DNA of 64,000 bases from Polynucleobacter sp. MWH-Aus1W21 (lineage in GTDB: Bacteria; Pseudomonadota; Gammaproteobacteria; Burkholderiales; Burkholderiaceae): the NCBI RefSeq assembly GCF_018687275.1, contig NZ_CP061287.1, positions 868,001 to 932,000 of the forward strand. The letters run 5' to 3'. Every line of letters starts with the position of its first letter. The stretch's first letter is position 1. The position numbers were made by a program, and so were the translations under genes. The notes under the pieces were generated by a model, which was not told the DNA's origin, did no database searches, and saw only the letters and a list, made by a program, of their open reading frames with translations. Below, in pieces: positions 1-8,947 of this stretch.

Positions 1-398
1 CAAGAGAGTATTTTTGCGGCTGCAGGGTGGTGTGCCTCCATTCCTTGAAGCAACAAGGTCCAATTAGTCTTATCTAAAGACGGTATTGATTGCTTAGAAA
101 ATGGACCCTGGTCAAAGCTCCAAGGCTTGGCTTTAACTAAGCGTGACTCAACCTCTTCATTTAATGCAAATTCCAGCAATTTATTTGCTGGAATAGGGCT
201 ATCAAGTGGCTCTCCCTGCTGGGCAGATAGGGGGAAGGCGGGAATTGCCCCGCGGATCATCAGGGGCTTTTTATGCCAATACTGCGTCATGAACTGATCA
301 GGGCTAATGCCCCCAAATAAGGCCCAGGGCTTACCTAGAGGGAGCTTTGCTGGGGCTTGGGGCGGTTGATAGGGTTTGCTCAAGTAAAATGAGGTCAT
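1..398 (-). CDS. roxA: Ribosomal oxygenase, JmjC/cupin family (partial, C-terminus beyond window)
   Basis: The reverse strand from ATG at 398 is open to the window edge, giving the first 132 residues. The translation reads like the N-terminus of YcfD/RoxA, the 2-oxoglutarate and iron(II) dependent arginine hydroxylase of ribosomal protein uL16. It shows the family stretch PDQFMTQYWHKKPLMIRGA near residues 33-51 and, further on, the WSFDQGPF and NWTLLLQGMEAHHP segments. The HxD...H iron ligands of the JmjC core would lie just outside the window. It is divergent from slyD, with about 55 bp between the two starts, so both probably share one promoter region. The family call is good; the C-terminal part cannot be judged. 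Confidence 0.82.
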   Translation of the reverse strand, partial: MTSFYLSKPYQPPQAPAKLPLGKPWALFGGISPDQFMTQYWHKKPLMIRGAIPAFPLSAQQGEPLDSPIPANKLLEFALNEEVESRLVKAKPWSFDQGPFSKQSIPSLDKTNWTLLLQGMEAHHPAAAKILS

Positions 399-453
399 AA
401 AGATATAGATGCTTTTAGAAACTGATTAAAACCGAATGTTCGACAAATTCCGC

Positions 454-1050
454 ATGAAGATTGAAAAAAATACTATCGTATCCCTTCGTTATAAGCTTAC
501 CGATGCACAAAATAATGTCATTGAAGAGCCAGATTCTCCGATGGTATACCTGCACGGTGGGTATGAGGGTACTTTTCCGAAAATTGAAACTTTGCTCGAT
601 GGACACGATATTGGCTATGAGGCCACGATCCAGTTAGAGCCTAATGAGGCTTTTGGTGAGTACGATCCAGAGCTTTTGAAGATCGAGCCCCGTACACGCT
701 TTCCAGAGCCTCTTGAGGTGGGTATGCAGTTCGAAGGCGTTCCTGATGCAGAAGAAGATGCAGCAGTAGATGACGCAGATGATGAGCCGCTAATTTATAC
801 CGTGACCGATGTAGCCGATAACCAAGTGGTGTTAGATGGCAACCATCCATTAGCCGGTATGGCTTTGCGTTTTTGGGTTCAGGTTGAAGATGTTCGCGCT
901 GCTACTGATGACGAAATTGAAAATCGCCATCCAGAAGGTGGCGAGAGTTTTTCATTCGGCATGCCTAATGACGACGACGGTGATGACGATGAGGAGTTTC
1001 CAGGTGGCGCTTTAGGTGAAAATAACGCGGGGCCACGCACACTACATTAA
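454..1050 (+). CDS. slyD: FKBP-type peptidyl-prolyl cis-trans isomerase, SlyD-like
   Basis: This 198-residue protein begins MKIEKNTIVSLRYKL, the usual SlyD opening, and contains the FKBP segments with an inserted IF-type domain (GYEATIQLEPNEAFGEYDPELL). It accelerates proline isomerisation and acts as a folding chaperone in the cytosol. Enterobacterial SlyD has a His/Cys-rich metal-binding tail; here the tail is acidic instead (DDDGDDDEEF) with few histidines, so nickel handling is doubtful. An acidic loop of about 15 residues (EEDAAVDDADDEP) lies around residues 105-120. The start at 454 is chosen by homology over an upstream in-frame ATG at 436. A terminator follows. Confidence 0.88.
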   Translation: MKIEKNTIVSLRYKLTDAQNNVIEEPDSPMVYLHGGYEGTFPKIETLLDGHDIGYEATIQLEPNEAFGEYDPELLKIEPRTRFPEPLEVGMQFEGVPDAEEDAAVDDADDEPLIYTVTDVADNQVVLDGNHPLAGMALRFWVQVEDVRAATDDEIENRHPEGGESFSFGMPNDDDGDDDEEFPGGALGENNAGPRTLH

Positions 1051-1072
1051 TTCAAATGCCTGTGGAGAAAAT

Positions 1073-1100
1073 AAAAGGGATAGCACGCTATCCCTTTTTT
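1073..1100. terminator. Rho-independent terminator, probably bidirectional
   Basis: AAAAGGGATAGC and GCTATCCCTTTT form a nearly loopless stem followed by a T run. It sits between the convergent slyD and cysE genes and has A and T runs on both flanks, so it can serve both strands. Confidence 0.85.
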
Positions 1101-1124
1101 CCTTGCAACTTCCTAAAGTAGAGC

Positions 1125-1886
1125 TTATTCCTTCAACCATTCTTTAATAGCGTCTAGATCACGTTTGGTATCACTTGAGCTGGCATCCATGCCGTCGGGG
1201 GTATTGTTGAGTTTAGCGAGGGCTTTTTCTAGCGCAGCGATCTTGGCTTCTTGTTCAATCGTTGCATCAATCAAACCTTTTAAAGCCATTGATACGGGGT
1301 CATCAATATTAGGCGTGATGCCATAAGCAGAAAAGTATTCTTTTGTTTTGCTATCGGCGCTTTGTGGTAAATCTGGATGCAATATGCGCGCAGGAATGCC
1401 AACTGCAGTAGCGCCTGCTGGAATTTCTTTGAGTACTACAGCATTAGAGCCAACGCGCGCACCATCACCCACGGTAAATCCACCAAGCACTTTTGCGCCC
1501 GCACTCACCACCACGCCTTTACCTAGTGTCGGATGTCGTTTGATTCCTTTGTAAAGCGATGTACCACCTAAAGTAACGCCTTGATAAATCGTGCAGTCAT
1601 CACCAATCTCAGTGGTCTCGCCAATGACAATACCAAGACCATGATCCAAGAAAACTCTGCGACCAATCTTGGCGCCTGGATGAATTTCAATGCCGGTCAA
1701 GAAGCGAGAAAACATGGACAGTAGGCGCGCGATCCATTTCAGACCAAGGTTCCACAAAAAGTGGGAGATGCGATGCAGCCAAACTGCATGCAGACCTTGA
1801 TAACAAGTGATTACCTCAAGACGGTTCCGTGCTGCTGGGTCTCTGGCAATAATGGAGTCGACTTGGTCGAAGAATGGATTTGACAT
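1125..1886 (-). CDS. cysE: Serine O-acetyltransferase
   Basis: CysE transfers acetyl from acetyl-CoA to L-serine, the committed step of cysteine synthesis, in the cytosol. The 253-residue protein has the N-terminal helical domain (residues 1-60), then the left-handed beta-helix hexapeptide repeats with EIHPGAKIGRRVFLDHG, carrying the catalytic Asp/His region, and GETTEIGDDCTIYQGVTLGG, followed by HPTLGKGVVV. The C-terminal 60 residues extend beyond the repeats and end in a polar helix. The length and the GEVxxIG-type motifs match the short betaproteobacterial CysE. It follows trmJ in the same direction with a 23-bp gap, an arrangement seen in related genomes. Confidence 0.93.
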   Translation of the reverse strand: MSNPFFDQVDSIIARDPAARNRLEVITCYQGLHAVWLHRISHFLWNLGLKWIARLLSMFSRFLTGIEIHPGAKIGRRVFLDHGLGIVIGETTEIGDDCTIYQGVTLGGTSLYKGIKRHPTLGKGVVVSAGAKVLGGFTVGDGARVGSNAVVLKEIPAGATAVGIPARILHPDLPQSADSKTKEYFSAYGITPNIDDPVSMALKGLIDATIEQEAKIAALEKALAKLNNTPDGMDASSSDTKRDLDAIKEWLKE

Positions 1887-1909
1887 AAGTTGATTTTAAC
1901 GGGATGTGC

Positions 1910-2662
1910 TTATTTTCTCAGGAGCATCTGTTTTGCAATCCCCCGCAACAGATCAATTTCTTCCTTATGCAGACGACTCCGGGCAAATAATGCTTGTATT
2001 CGAGGCATCAGCTTCTTTGGGTTGGCGGGGTCTAAGTAGCCGATGGCCTCAAGCCCTTCTCGCCAATGTTCCAGCATCGCAGCAACCGCTGCAGGATCGG
2101 CAAAATCAGCCATTTCTTCGCGCTTGGCTAAGCCATTGCGTTTACCGTCATGCTGGGTAAGCGTTTCTCTAAGGGTATAGGCGCATACCATTAGCGCTTG
2201 GGCAAGATTGAGCGAGGGGTAGTCGGGGTTGGCATCAAGCCAAACTCTATGGGTGCATAGAGCCAAATGCTCGTTATCAAGCCCGGTTCTTTCGGGGCCA
2301 AAGAGAAGGGCTACCTTTCCTCCGCGATGGGCCACTTCCCCAATCAATGATTTTGCAGACTCCCAGTCGATAGCGGGGGGTCCAAATTCTCGGTCACGGC
2401 TAGTGAGGCCCAAAACCAGAGAGCAACCCTCTACGGAAGAAGCTAGGGATTCACCCTCTATGGAGTCTTCTAGAACGTCTGCGGCACCGCTTGCCAGGGC
2501 TATGGCTTCGGGATTGGCGGCGACACCCTTGAGCTTTGGATTAATTAACCTGAGATCGCTAAAACCCATGGTTTTTAGGGCGCGAGCAGCTGACCCCACG
2601 TTTCCTGGGTGGCTGGTTTCAACTAAAACCCAGCGGAGTAATGCGGAGGTATCGATATTCAT
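1910..2662 (-). CDS. trmJ: tRNA (cytidine/uridine-32-2'-O)-methyltransferase TrmJ
   Basis: This is a SPOUT-class methyltransferase of 250 residues that 2'-O-methylates position 32 of several tRNAs using S-adenosylmethionine. Visible motifs are the N-terminal LVETSHPGNVGSAARALKTMG, the middle LLFGPERTGL and the knot-forming PSLNLAQALMVCAYTL, in the order expected for TrmH/TrmJ proteins. A C-terminal helical extension of about 80 residues (KKLMPRIQALFARSRLHKEE) is the TrmJ-specific part. The ATG at 2662 is preferred over a TTG one codon upstream. It probably forms a short operon with cysE and is divergent from suhB. Confidence 0.93.
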   Translation of the reverse strand: MNIDTSALLRWVLVETSHPGNVGSAARALKTMGFSDLRLINPKLKGVAANPEAIALASGAADVLEDSIEGESLASSVEGCSLVLGLTSRDREFGPPAIDWESAKSLIGEVAHRGGKVALLFGPERTGLDNEHLALCTHRVWLDANPDYPSLNLAQALMVCAYTLRETLTQHDGKRNGLAKREEMADFADPAAVAAMLEHWREGLEAIGYLDPANPKKLMPRIQALFARSRLHKEEIDLLRGIAKQMLLRK

Positions 2663-2804
2663 CAAGGAACTATGAGCTGGTTAATAGGGTGCAATGATTG
2701 CTAATCGTTTAGAATCAATCTGTTAGCTTCGTATTGTCATGCAATTTACCCTAGTTGTAGGCATTACAAGGAGCTTGTTCTTATTTAATTTGTCCATCAA
2801 TACT

Positions 2805-3593
2805 ATGCATCCCATGTTAAATGTGGCCATTAAGGCCGCCCGTCGCGCTGGAACAGTCATTAATCGTGCTTCCTTGAATTTGGAGCGCTTGCAGGTTGAC
2901 CGCAAGCAACATAACGATTTCGTAACCGAGGTGGACAAAGCTGCAGAAGCAGCCATCATTGAAACGCTCAGCGAAGCCTATCCAACTCACGGATTTTTGG
3001 CAGAGGAAACTGGCGAGCGCAATGCGGATGCTGAAAATGTATGGATCATTGATCCCCTTGATGGCACAACTAATTTCATTCACGGATTTCCTCAGTACGC
3101 AGTATCAATTGCGCTAGCGGTTAATGGCGTAACTCAACAAGCGGTTGTGTATGACCCAACACGTGATGAGTTATTTACAGCTACCCGTGGCGCTGGTGCA
3201 TATTTAGATCGTCGGCGTTTGCGTGTTGCCGCACAAGATCGTTTAGCTAATTCTTTGTTGGGAACCGGCTTTCCGTATCGCGAAGATCAAGACTTAGAAA
3301 AATATTTAAAAATCTTTGCCGATATGTCACGCCAATGTGCAGGTCTGCGACGTCCAGGTGCCGCATCATTAGATTTGGCTTATGTAGCAGCAGGTCGCTA
3401 CGATGGCTTCTTTGAGAGTGATCTCAAGCCATGGGACATGGCTGCCGGTGCTTTGCTTATTACTGAAGCGGGTGGTTTGATTGGTAATTATCGGGGCGAG
3501 GAAGGCTTTTTAAAGAGCGGTGAAGTGATGGCGGCTAATCCGCGCATTTTTGCGCAGATGGTGCAAACACTTTCTAAATACTCTGCTTCTTAA
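2805..3593 (+). CDS. suhB: Inositol-1-monophosphatase family protein SuhB
   Basis: The 262-residue protein carries the metal-dependent phosphatase motifs FLAEETG, WIIDPLDGTTNFIHG and PWDMAAGALLITEAGG, which hold the Mg2+ and Li+ sites of the inositol monophosphatase family. In proteobacteria SuhB also binds the NusA/NusB transcription complex that matures ribosomal RNA, so this role is likely even where inositol metabolism is absent. The start at 2805 (MHPMLNVAIKAARRAG) is the standard SuhB start; upstream in-frame ATG codons would add 22 hydrophobic residues with no family match. It is divergent from trmJ and convergent with lpxH. Confidence 0.92.
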   Translation: MHPMLNVAIKAARRAGTVINRASLNLERLQVDRKQHNDFVTEVDKAAEAAIIETLSEAYPTHGFLAEETGERNADAENVWIIDPLDGTTNFIHGFPQYAVSIALAVNGVTQQAVVYDPTRDELFTATRGAGAYLDRRRLRVAAQDRLANSLLGTGFPYREDQDLEKYLKIFADMSRQCAGLRRPGAASLDLAYVAAGRYDGFFESDLKPWDMAAGALLITEAGGLIGNYRGEEGFLKSGEVMAANPRIFAQMVQTLSKYSAS

Positions 3594-3623
3594 TTAAAAA
3601 ATCGAATTGAGCAATCGACCTGT

Positions 3624-4406
3624 TTAGTTTTTAATCAGATCGATATAGCGAGTACCGGCATCATCAATGAGTAGGGCGCTCGCTCTCGGGCGACCGCTTT
3701 CCGGGTGATCAAGATCCCAATCAGATAACACCCAACGCTGCCACTGCTGGCCATCCATCGACTCTTCATGGTGTGCTGGCATATGGGTATGCCCATGGAT
3801 CAATAAATCCCCTGAGTGATCTCTTAGCACTGCACCACAAGCTTGTTTCGTGACATCCATCTTGAGTCGATGAGCGCTTGATGCTTGTGTTTGTTGGTAT
3901 TGCGCGTGACTATTGCTGCGAAGGTGCTGAGCAATACCCTTGCGTAAATTGAGCGGCAGGCTTAGGAAGATTTTTTGAATCCAAGACTTCCTTACCCACC
4001 CTCGAAAGATTTGATAGCCAACATCTGCTGTGCATAATGCATCTCCATGGGCCAACACCCACTTCTTCGAGGCAATCTCAGCAGTAGTGGGGTCTGGCAA
4101 GAGAGTCATGCCAGTCTTTTTAATAAAGCTTTGGCCAATTAAAAAATCTCGATTGCCATGTAGGTAATACGTTTTTACTTTAGTGGAAAGATTGGCGATC
4201 GCACGCTGTACTTCCTGCTGAAAAGGGGAGTGTGCCGCAGCGTCATCACCTATCCAATATTCAAATAAGTCGCCCAGAATAAATACAGCCTCTACTTTTG
4301 GAGCCTCTTTTTCACAGAAGTCAAAAAAGCGTTGCGCCGTCAAGGGCATTGACGGCGTGAGGTGCAGGTCTGATATGAGCAGTGCGCTCGCGTGATGCGG
4401 AATCAT
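3624..4406 (-). CDS. lpxH: UDP-2,3-diacylglucosamine diphosphatase
   Basis: LpxH hydrolyses UDP-2,3-diacylglucosamine to lipid X in lipid A synthesis at the inner face of the inner membrane. The 260-residue protein shows the calcineurin-like metallophosphatase set in order: LLISDLHL, GDLFEYWIGDD, HGNRDFLIG, LAHGDALC and IHGHTHMPAHH, which supply the dinuclear manganese ligands. Its ATG overlaps the ppiB stop region by 4 bp, so the two are translationally coupled. ppiB-lpxH linkage is common in betaproteobacteria. Confidence 0.93.
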   Translation of the reverse strand: MIPHHASALLISDLHLTPSMPLTAQRFFDFCEKEAPKVEAVFILGDLFEYWIGDDAAAHSPFQQEVQRAIANLSTKVKTYYLHGNRDFLIGQSFIKKTGMTLLPDPTTAEIASKKWVLAHGDALCTADVGYQIFRGWVRKSWIQKIFLSLPLNLRKGIAQHLRSNSHAQYQQTQASSAHRLKMDVTKQACGAVLRDHSGDLLIHGHTHMPAHHEESMDGQQWQRWVLSDWDLDHPESGRPRASALLIDDAGTRYIDLIKN

Positions 4407-4906
4407 TCCTCGAGAACAGTGGCCTTCTCAATCACAACATCTTCTGCAGGAACGTCCTGATGAAAACCAGAGCTACCAGTCTTTACCTTGCGAATAGTGT
4501 CAACAACTTCCATACCATCAGTGACTTTGCCGAATACGGCATAACCCCAGCCCTGAGCATTAGGAGCGGTATGGTTTAAGAAGTCATTGTCATTCACGTT
4601 AATGAAGAACTGTGCAGTTGCTGAATGCGGGTCGCTAGTACGGGCCATTGCTACGGTATAGCGATCATTTTTAAGGCCGTTATTGGCTTCGTTTTCAATT
4701 TCCGCGCCAGTAGGTTTTTGTTTCATGCCGGCAGACATGCCGCCACCTTGAATCATGAAGTTATTGATGACGCGATGAAAAATGGTTCCATCGTAGTGAC
4801 CACTTTTAACGTATTGCAAAAAGTTAGCAACGCTTTTAGGTGCTTTAGCAGCATCAAGGGTGAGGGTGATGTCACCCTTATTGGTTTTTAGGAGAACTTT
4901 CGCCAT
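4403..4906 (-). CDS. ppiB: Cytosolic cyclophilin-type peptidyl-prolyl isomerase
   Basis: The 167-residue single-domain cyclophilin contains FHRVINNFMIQGG, the catalytic arginine region, and SATAQFFINVNDN, with VFGKVTDGMEVVD near the end. There is no signal peptide, which indicates the cytoplasmic PpiB rather than periplasmic PpiA. Its start overlaps the end of the TPR lipoprotein gene upstream by 29 bp and its end overlaps lpxH by 4 bp, so the three genes form one operon read right to left. Confidence 0.93.
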   Translation of the reverse strand: MAKVLLKTNKGDITLTLDAAKAPKSVANFLQYVKSGHYDGTIFHRVINNFMIQGGGMSAGMKQKPTGAEIENEANNGLKNDRYTVAMARTSDPHSATAQFFINVNDNDFLNHTAPNAQGWGYAVFGKVTDGMEVVDTIRKVKTGSSGFHQDVPAEDVVIEKATVLEE

Positions 4907-5804
4907 TATTGGATCTGCTTTCTGGAAGGTTGGTTGATGGGGTATTGCTTGGCAATGAATCCGTTGGGTTTAGCGATGGGTTCACTGCGCGATTGATTGG
5001 ACGCTTTGCTGGAGGCTTCAAGACATCCAAGAGTGCTTTAGCGCGATTAGAGTATTGGCGTTGATTCAGTTGCCCACTCTTCGCTGCATCCTGATATGCC
5101 TGTGCTCCAAGGCGGATATAGATTTCACCTAAATTGGCTGAGGCGATGGCATAGCTTGGGCGTAGTTTAAGTGCGAGCTCAAGATAATCTCTGGCCTCGA
5201 TCCACTGACCTTGATTAGCAGCAATAGCTGCTAGATTGTTATAAGGTTCAGGAAGTTCTGGAAACTGTTGTGTGATTTCAATCAAAGTCTTTTTTGCTTG
5301 ATCAAATTGGCGCATCTCAATTTGTAAACGCGCTTTTATAAAACGTAATTGCACATTACGCGGAGTTTTTTTCAGATCGGTATTAATTTGAGTGACAGCA
5401 TCTTGGTACTTACGTGCCTTGATGAGTTTCTCAATATCGGGAGGCACTGCATTTTTAGTAATGGGGTCCGGCTCGATAATCAAGAAGGATAAAAAAGGTA
5501 TCGCAACCGTTTCAGACAACTCTGGGTTTAATGGGTCATACCCCATGTCGGCGGAAAGCCTTGGGGGGTCGGTTGGGCTGTAACCGCCTAAGTAAGGCTG
5601 GGGCGCTCCTTGTGATGCGCTTGTCCCTTGTGCATTTAGCGCCCTAATTTCATTATCAGCACGCTGCTGGGCAGGGGTGCTGCAACCCGACAATAGGGCC
5701 AGGGTTGCCAATGCGGCAAAAACTGGGGCAAAGACCTTATTCAAGGCTGGGCGAGGCGCTAGGGCGTTGTGGGGCATAGAGGAAGGGGTGTGAAACGGGC
5801 TCAT
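4878..5804 (-). CDS. TPR-repeat lipoprotein
   Basis: This 308-residue protein has a hydrophobic signal stretch (APVFAALATLALLSGCS) with a lipobox cysteine near residue 42, so it should be lipidated and membrane anchored. From about residue 130 to 255 it has tetratricopeptide-type helices (AREIYRKALELNP-like patterns, such as NLAAIAANQGQWIEARDYLE and NLGEIYIRLGAQAY). The last 45 residues are a Ser/Pro/Asn-rich tail. The initiation site could also be the ATG at 5777, which gives a more normal signal peptide. It heads the operon with ppiB and lpxH. A scaffold or assembly role in the envelope is plausible; the exact function is unknown. Confidence 0.72.
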   Translation of the reverse strand: MSPFHTPSSMPHNALAPRPALNKVFAPVFAALATLALLSGCSTPAQQRADNEIRALNAQGTSASQGAPQPYLGGYSPTDPPRLSADMGYDPLNPELSETVAIPFLSFLIIEPDPITKNAVPPDIEKLIKARKYQDAVTQINTDLKKTPRNVQLRFIKARLQIEMRQFDQAKKTLIEITQQFPELPEPYNNLAAIAANQGQWIEARDYLELALKLRPSYAIASANLGEIYIRLGAQAYQDAAKSGQLNQRQYSNRAKALLDVLKPPAKRPINRAVNPSLNPTDSLPSNTPSTNLPESRSNNGESSPKNQ

Positions 5805-5864
5805 TCGATATACTCAGCGCTCAGTCTAACAAATTGGCGCTACTTGCCCCACCTTTATAGCTCT

Positions 5865-7286
5865 ATGCTGCAAATCTATAACACCCTTAGCCGTTCTAAA
5901 CAGGCCTTTAAGCCCATCGTGCCAGGCAAGGTGAAAATGTACGTCTGCGGCATGACGGTTTATGACTTTTGTCATATTGGGCATGCCAGGGTCATGATTG
6001 TCTTTGATATGGTAGTTCGCTGGCTCAGGGCGAGTGGTTACGAAGTTCTTTACGTGCGCAACATCACCGATATTGATGACAAGATTATTAATCGCGCCAT
6101 TGAGAATGGTGAGCCGATTTCTGCATTAACTAACCGCTTTATTGATGCCATGCATGCTGACTCGGATGAGTTGGGTTTAATGCATCCTGATCAAGAGCCT
6201 CGCGCCACAGATTACATTCAGCAAATGCAAGGCATGATCGGCAAGCTCATTGAAAATGAATTGGCCTATCAAGCCAATGATGGCGATGTGAATTTTGCTG
6301 TGCGCTTATTGCCGCGTTATGGTCAGTTGTCCGGAAAAACTCTGGACGAATTGAATGCAGGAGAGCGCGTGGCAGTGGGTGACGGAAAACGTGATCCCTT
6401 GGATTTCGTTTTATGGAAAAGCGCCAAAACTGAAGAGCCAGCCGATACCCGCTGGCAGTCTCCATGGGGCGAAGGTCGTCCTGGTTGGCACATTGAATGC
6501 TCTGCAATGTCATGTGACTTGTTGGGCGAGCACTTTGACATCCATGGTGGTGGTGCTGACTTGCAGTTTCCGCATCACGAAAATGAAATTGCTCAAAGTG
6601 AAGGCGCTTTGTACGGCAAGAACCGCAAAGAGGACGATGCTCCCTTTGTGAATTATTGGATGCACAACGGTCACATTCGGGTGAATGAGGAGAAGATGTC
6701 TAAGTCACTGGGCAACTTCTTCCTAATAAAAGATGTGCTCAAAAGCTTTGATCCTGAAGTTCTACGTTTCTTCATGTTGAAGGCGCACTACCGTAGCCCT
6801 ATTAACTATAGTGATGCACAGCTTGAGGAAGCTCGTTCCGGATTGGCGCGCCTGTATACGGCCTTAGCGCAAGGCCCAAAAGCCAAAGTAATTCAGCTAG
6901 ACCAAAATAATCTATGGTCTAGGCGCTTTGCTGACGCTATGAATGACGATTTCAATACGCCTGAAGCGATTGCTGTCTTGTTTGACTTGGCTAGTGAAGT
7001 TAATCGTGCACAAGGTGAAGAGAAGCAATTGCTTGCCAACACATTGAAAACTCTTGGTGTGACATTGAATTTCTTGCAACGTGACCCCACCGTATTTTTA
7101 CAGGCGGGCTCTAAAGATCAAGCGGGCTTAAATCCTTCGCAAATTGAAGAGCAAATCACAGCACGTGTTGCTGCCAAACAAGCTAAAGACTTTGCTAAGG
7201 CAGACCTAATTCGCAAAACCTTACTAGAACAAGGAATTGTTTTGGAAGATAAACCCGGCGGCTTAACAGAATGGCGTAGGGCTTAA
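5865..7286 (+). CDS. cysS: Cysteinyl-tRNA synthetase
   Basis: CysS charges tRNA-Cys. The 473-residue protein has the class I signatures CHIGHARV (HIGH) and EKMSKSLGNF (KMSKS), and the zinc ligands CGMTVYDFC and GWHIECSAMS with HGGGADLQFPHHENEIAQ. The start at 5865 (MLQIYNTL) matches the family; the open frame extends 32 codons upstream without resemblance and would run into the divergent lipoprotein gene. Its stop overlaps the start of the next gene by one base (TAATG). Confidence 0.95.
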   Translation: MLQIYNTLSRSKQAFKPIVPGKVKMYVCGMTVYDFCHIGHARVMIVFDMVVRWLRASGYEVLYVRNITDIDDKIINRAIENGEPISALTNRFIDAMHADSDELGLMHPDQEPRATDYIQQMQGMIGKLIENELAYQANDGDVNFAVRLLPRYGQLSGKTLDELNAGERVAVGDGKRDPLDFVLWKSAKTEEPADTRWQSPWGEGRPGWHIECSAMSCDLLGEHFDIHGGGADLQFPHHENEIAQSEGALYGKNRKEDDAPFVNYWMHNGHIRVNEEKMSKSLGNFFLIKDVLKSFDPEVLRFFMLKAHYRSPINYSDAQLEEARSGLARLYTALAQGPKAKVIQLDQNNLWSRRFADAMNDDFNTPEAIAVLFDLASEVNRAQGEEKQLLANTLKTLGVTLNFLQRDPTVFLQAGSKDQAGLNPSQIEEQITARVAAKQAKDFAKADLIRKTLLEQGIVLEDKPGGLTEWRRA

Positions 7287-7966
7287 TGACAGTGGCGAAA
7301 GAAAAATCAGCCAAAGCGGAAAAGGCTGAACTCATTCTTGAGGAAGTTGCTCCTGAGTATTGGGAGCAAGCTTGTAAAGAATTGATGAAGCAAGACCGCA
7401 TTCTCAAAAAACTCATTCCAAAATATGGTTCAGGTTTTTTAGTCACCCGCGGCGATCCATTTAACACTTTGGCAAGAGCCATTGTTGGACAGCAGATTTC
7501 AGTAGCGGCAGCACAATCCGTTTGGAATAGGGTCGTTGCTGCTAGCAAAAAGAAAGTCACCCCGAAAAATATCCTAGCGCTCTCAGTAGAGGAATTGCGC
7601 GCCGCTGGATTATCAGGTCGGAAGGTTGAGTACATCCGCGATCTAGCAGACCACTTCGATTCTGGGCGCCTTCATGCTAATCAGTGGAAGGATATGGACG
7701 ATGAGAGTGTTATTAAGGAATTGAGCTCAATTCGGGGGATTGGACGCTGGACTGCCGAAATGTTCCTCATTTTCAACATGATTCGACCCGATATTCTGCC
7801 TTTGGACGATGTCGGCCTCATTAAGGCTATATCCCTCAATTACTTCAGCGGAGAGCCTGTCAGCCGCCATGAAGCCCGTGAGGTGGCTGCTAATTGGGCC
7901 CCGTGGCGTACGGTTGCCACCTGGTATATGTGGAGAAGTATCGACCCAATCCCAGTTGAATATTAA
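7286..7966 (+). CDS. HhH-GPD DNA-3-methyladenine glycosylase, AlkA type
   Basis: This base-excision enzyme removes alkylated purines from DNA. The 226-residue protein has the helix-hairpin-helix with its GPD-type loop (LSSIRGIGRWTAEMFLIF) near residues 150-165 and the catalytic aspartate region ILPLDDVGLIKAI. QQISVAAAQSVW in the first third is typical of the AlkA/3-methyladenine glycosylase II subgroup. No iron-sulfur cluster cysteines are seen at the C-terminus, which separates it from MutY and Nth. It starts inside the cysS stop codon and is likely cotranscribed with cysS and accA. Confidence 0.87.
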   Translation: MTVAKEKSAKAEKAELILEEVAPEYWEQACKELMKQDRILKKLIPKYGSGFLVTRGDPFNTLARAIVGQQISVAAAQSVWNRVVAASKKKVTPKNILALSVEELRAAGLSGRKVEYIRDLADHFDSGRLHANQWKDMDDESVIKELSSIRGIGRWTAEMFLIFNMIRPDILPLDDVGLIKAISLNYFSGEPVSRHEAREVAANWAPWRTVATWYMWRSIDPIPVEY

Positions 7967-7975
7967 AATCAGGCT

Positions 7976-8947
7976 ATGAAAACGACTTTCCTGGATTTTG
8001 AGCAGCAAATCGCCGAATTAGAGTCAAAGATTGAAGAGCTGCGTTTTGTACAAGATGAGTCATCGGTGGATATCTCCGATGAGATCAAAACACTTGCTGA
8101 AAAAAGTCAGCAGCTAACAAAAGATGTTTACGCCAATCTCACTCCTTGGCAAGTTTCTCAAGTAGCGCGTCATCCACAACGTCCATACACCTTGGATTAT
8201 GTAAGCGCCTTATTTACAGATTTTCATGAGTTGCATGGCGATCGTACATTTGCTGATGATCAATCTATTATTGGCGGCCTTGCCCGTTTTGATAATCAAC
8301 CATGCATGGTGATCGGACATCAAAAAGGTCGTGACACCAAAGAGCGCGCTCTGCGAAACTTTGGCATGAGTCGTCCAGAGGGTTATCGAAAGGCAATGCG
8401 TCTCATGCGGCTTGCCGAAAAGTTTGGTATTCCAGTTTTTACTTTTGTAGACACACCAGGCGCATTCCCTGGTATCGATGCAGAAGAGCGTAACCAGTCA
8501 GAAGCGATTGGCCGCAATTTATACGTACAAGCAGAGCTTGAGGTTCCGATCATCGCCACCATTATTGGTGAAGGTGGTTCAGGTGGGGCGCTTGCGATTG
8601 CTATGGGTGATGTGGTGCTGATGTTGCAAAACTCAACCTACTCAGTGATCTCCCCTGAGGGTTGTGCCTCTATTCTTTGGAAGACTGCTGATAAGGCTCC
8701 CGAGGCGGCTGAGCAGTTGGGGCTTACAGCGCAACGCTTGAAGGCTTTAGGTCTGATTGACAAGATTGTGGCTGAACCGATTGGTGGCGCGCATCGTGAT
8801 TACGACAATATGATGAGCAATATGCGCAAAGCACTTGCGGAATCTTTAAAAACCTTCGATGGCATGAAAGTAGATGCGCTACTAGAGCGTCGTCACGAGC
8901 GTTTGATGAGTTATGGCAAGTTCAAGGAAATCACAGCAAAGTCCTAA
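7976..8947 (+). CDS. accA: Acetyl-CoA carboxylase carboxyltransferase subunit alpha
   Basis: AccA with AccD moves carboxyl from biotin to acetyl-CoA, forming malonyl-CoA for fatty-acid synthesis. The 323-residue length is standard. Family stretches seen are FLDFEQQIAELESKIEELR at the N-terminus, the crotonase-fold core VDTPGAFPGIDAEERNQSEAI and GEGGSGGALAIAMGD, and SPEGCASILWK. It begins 9 bp after the glycosylase gene and its end overlaps tilS by 35 bp, so the operon is tight. Confidence 0.96.
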   Translation: MKTTFLDFEQQIAELESKIEELRFVQDESSVDISDEIKTLAEKSQQLTKDVYANLTPWQVSQVARHPQRPYTLDYVSALFTDFHELHGDRTFADDQSIIGGLARFDNQPCMVIGHQKGRDTKERALRNFGMSRPEGYRKAMRLMRLAEKFGIPVFTFVDTPGAFPGIDAEERNQSEAIGRNLYVQAELEVPIIATIIGEGGSGGALAIAMGDVVLMLQNSTYSVISPEGCASILWKTADKAPEAAEQLGLTAQRLKALGLIDKIVAEPIGGAHRDYDNMMSNMRKALAESLKTFDGMKVDALLERRHERLMSYGKFKEITAKS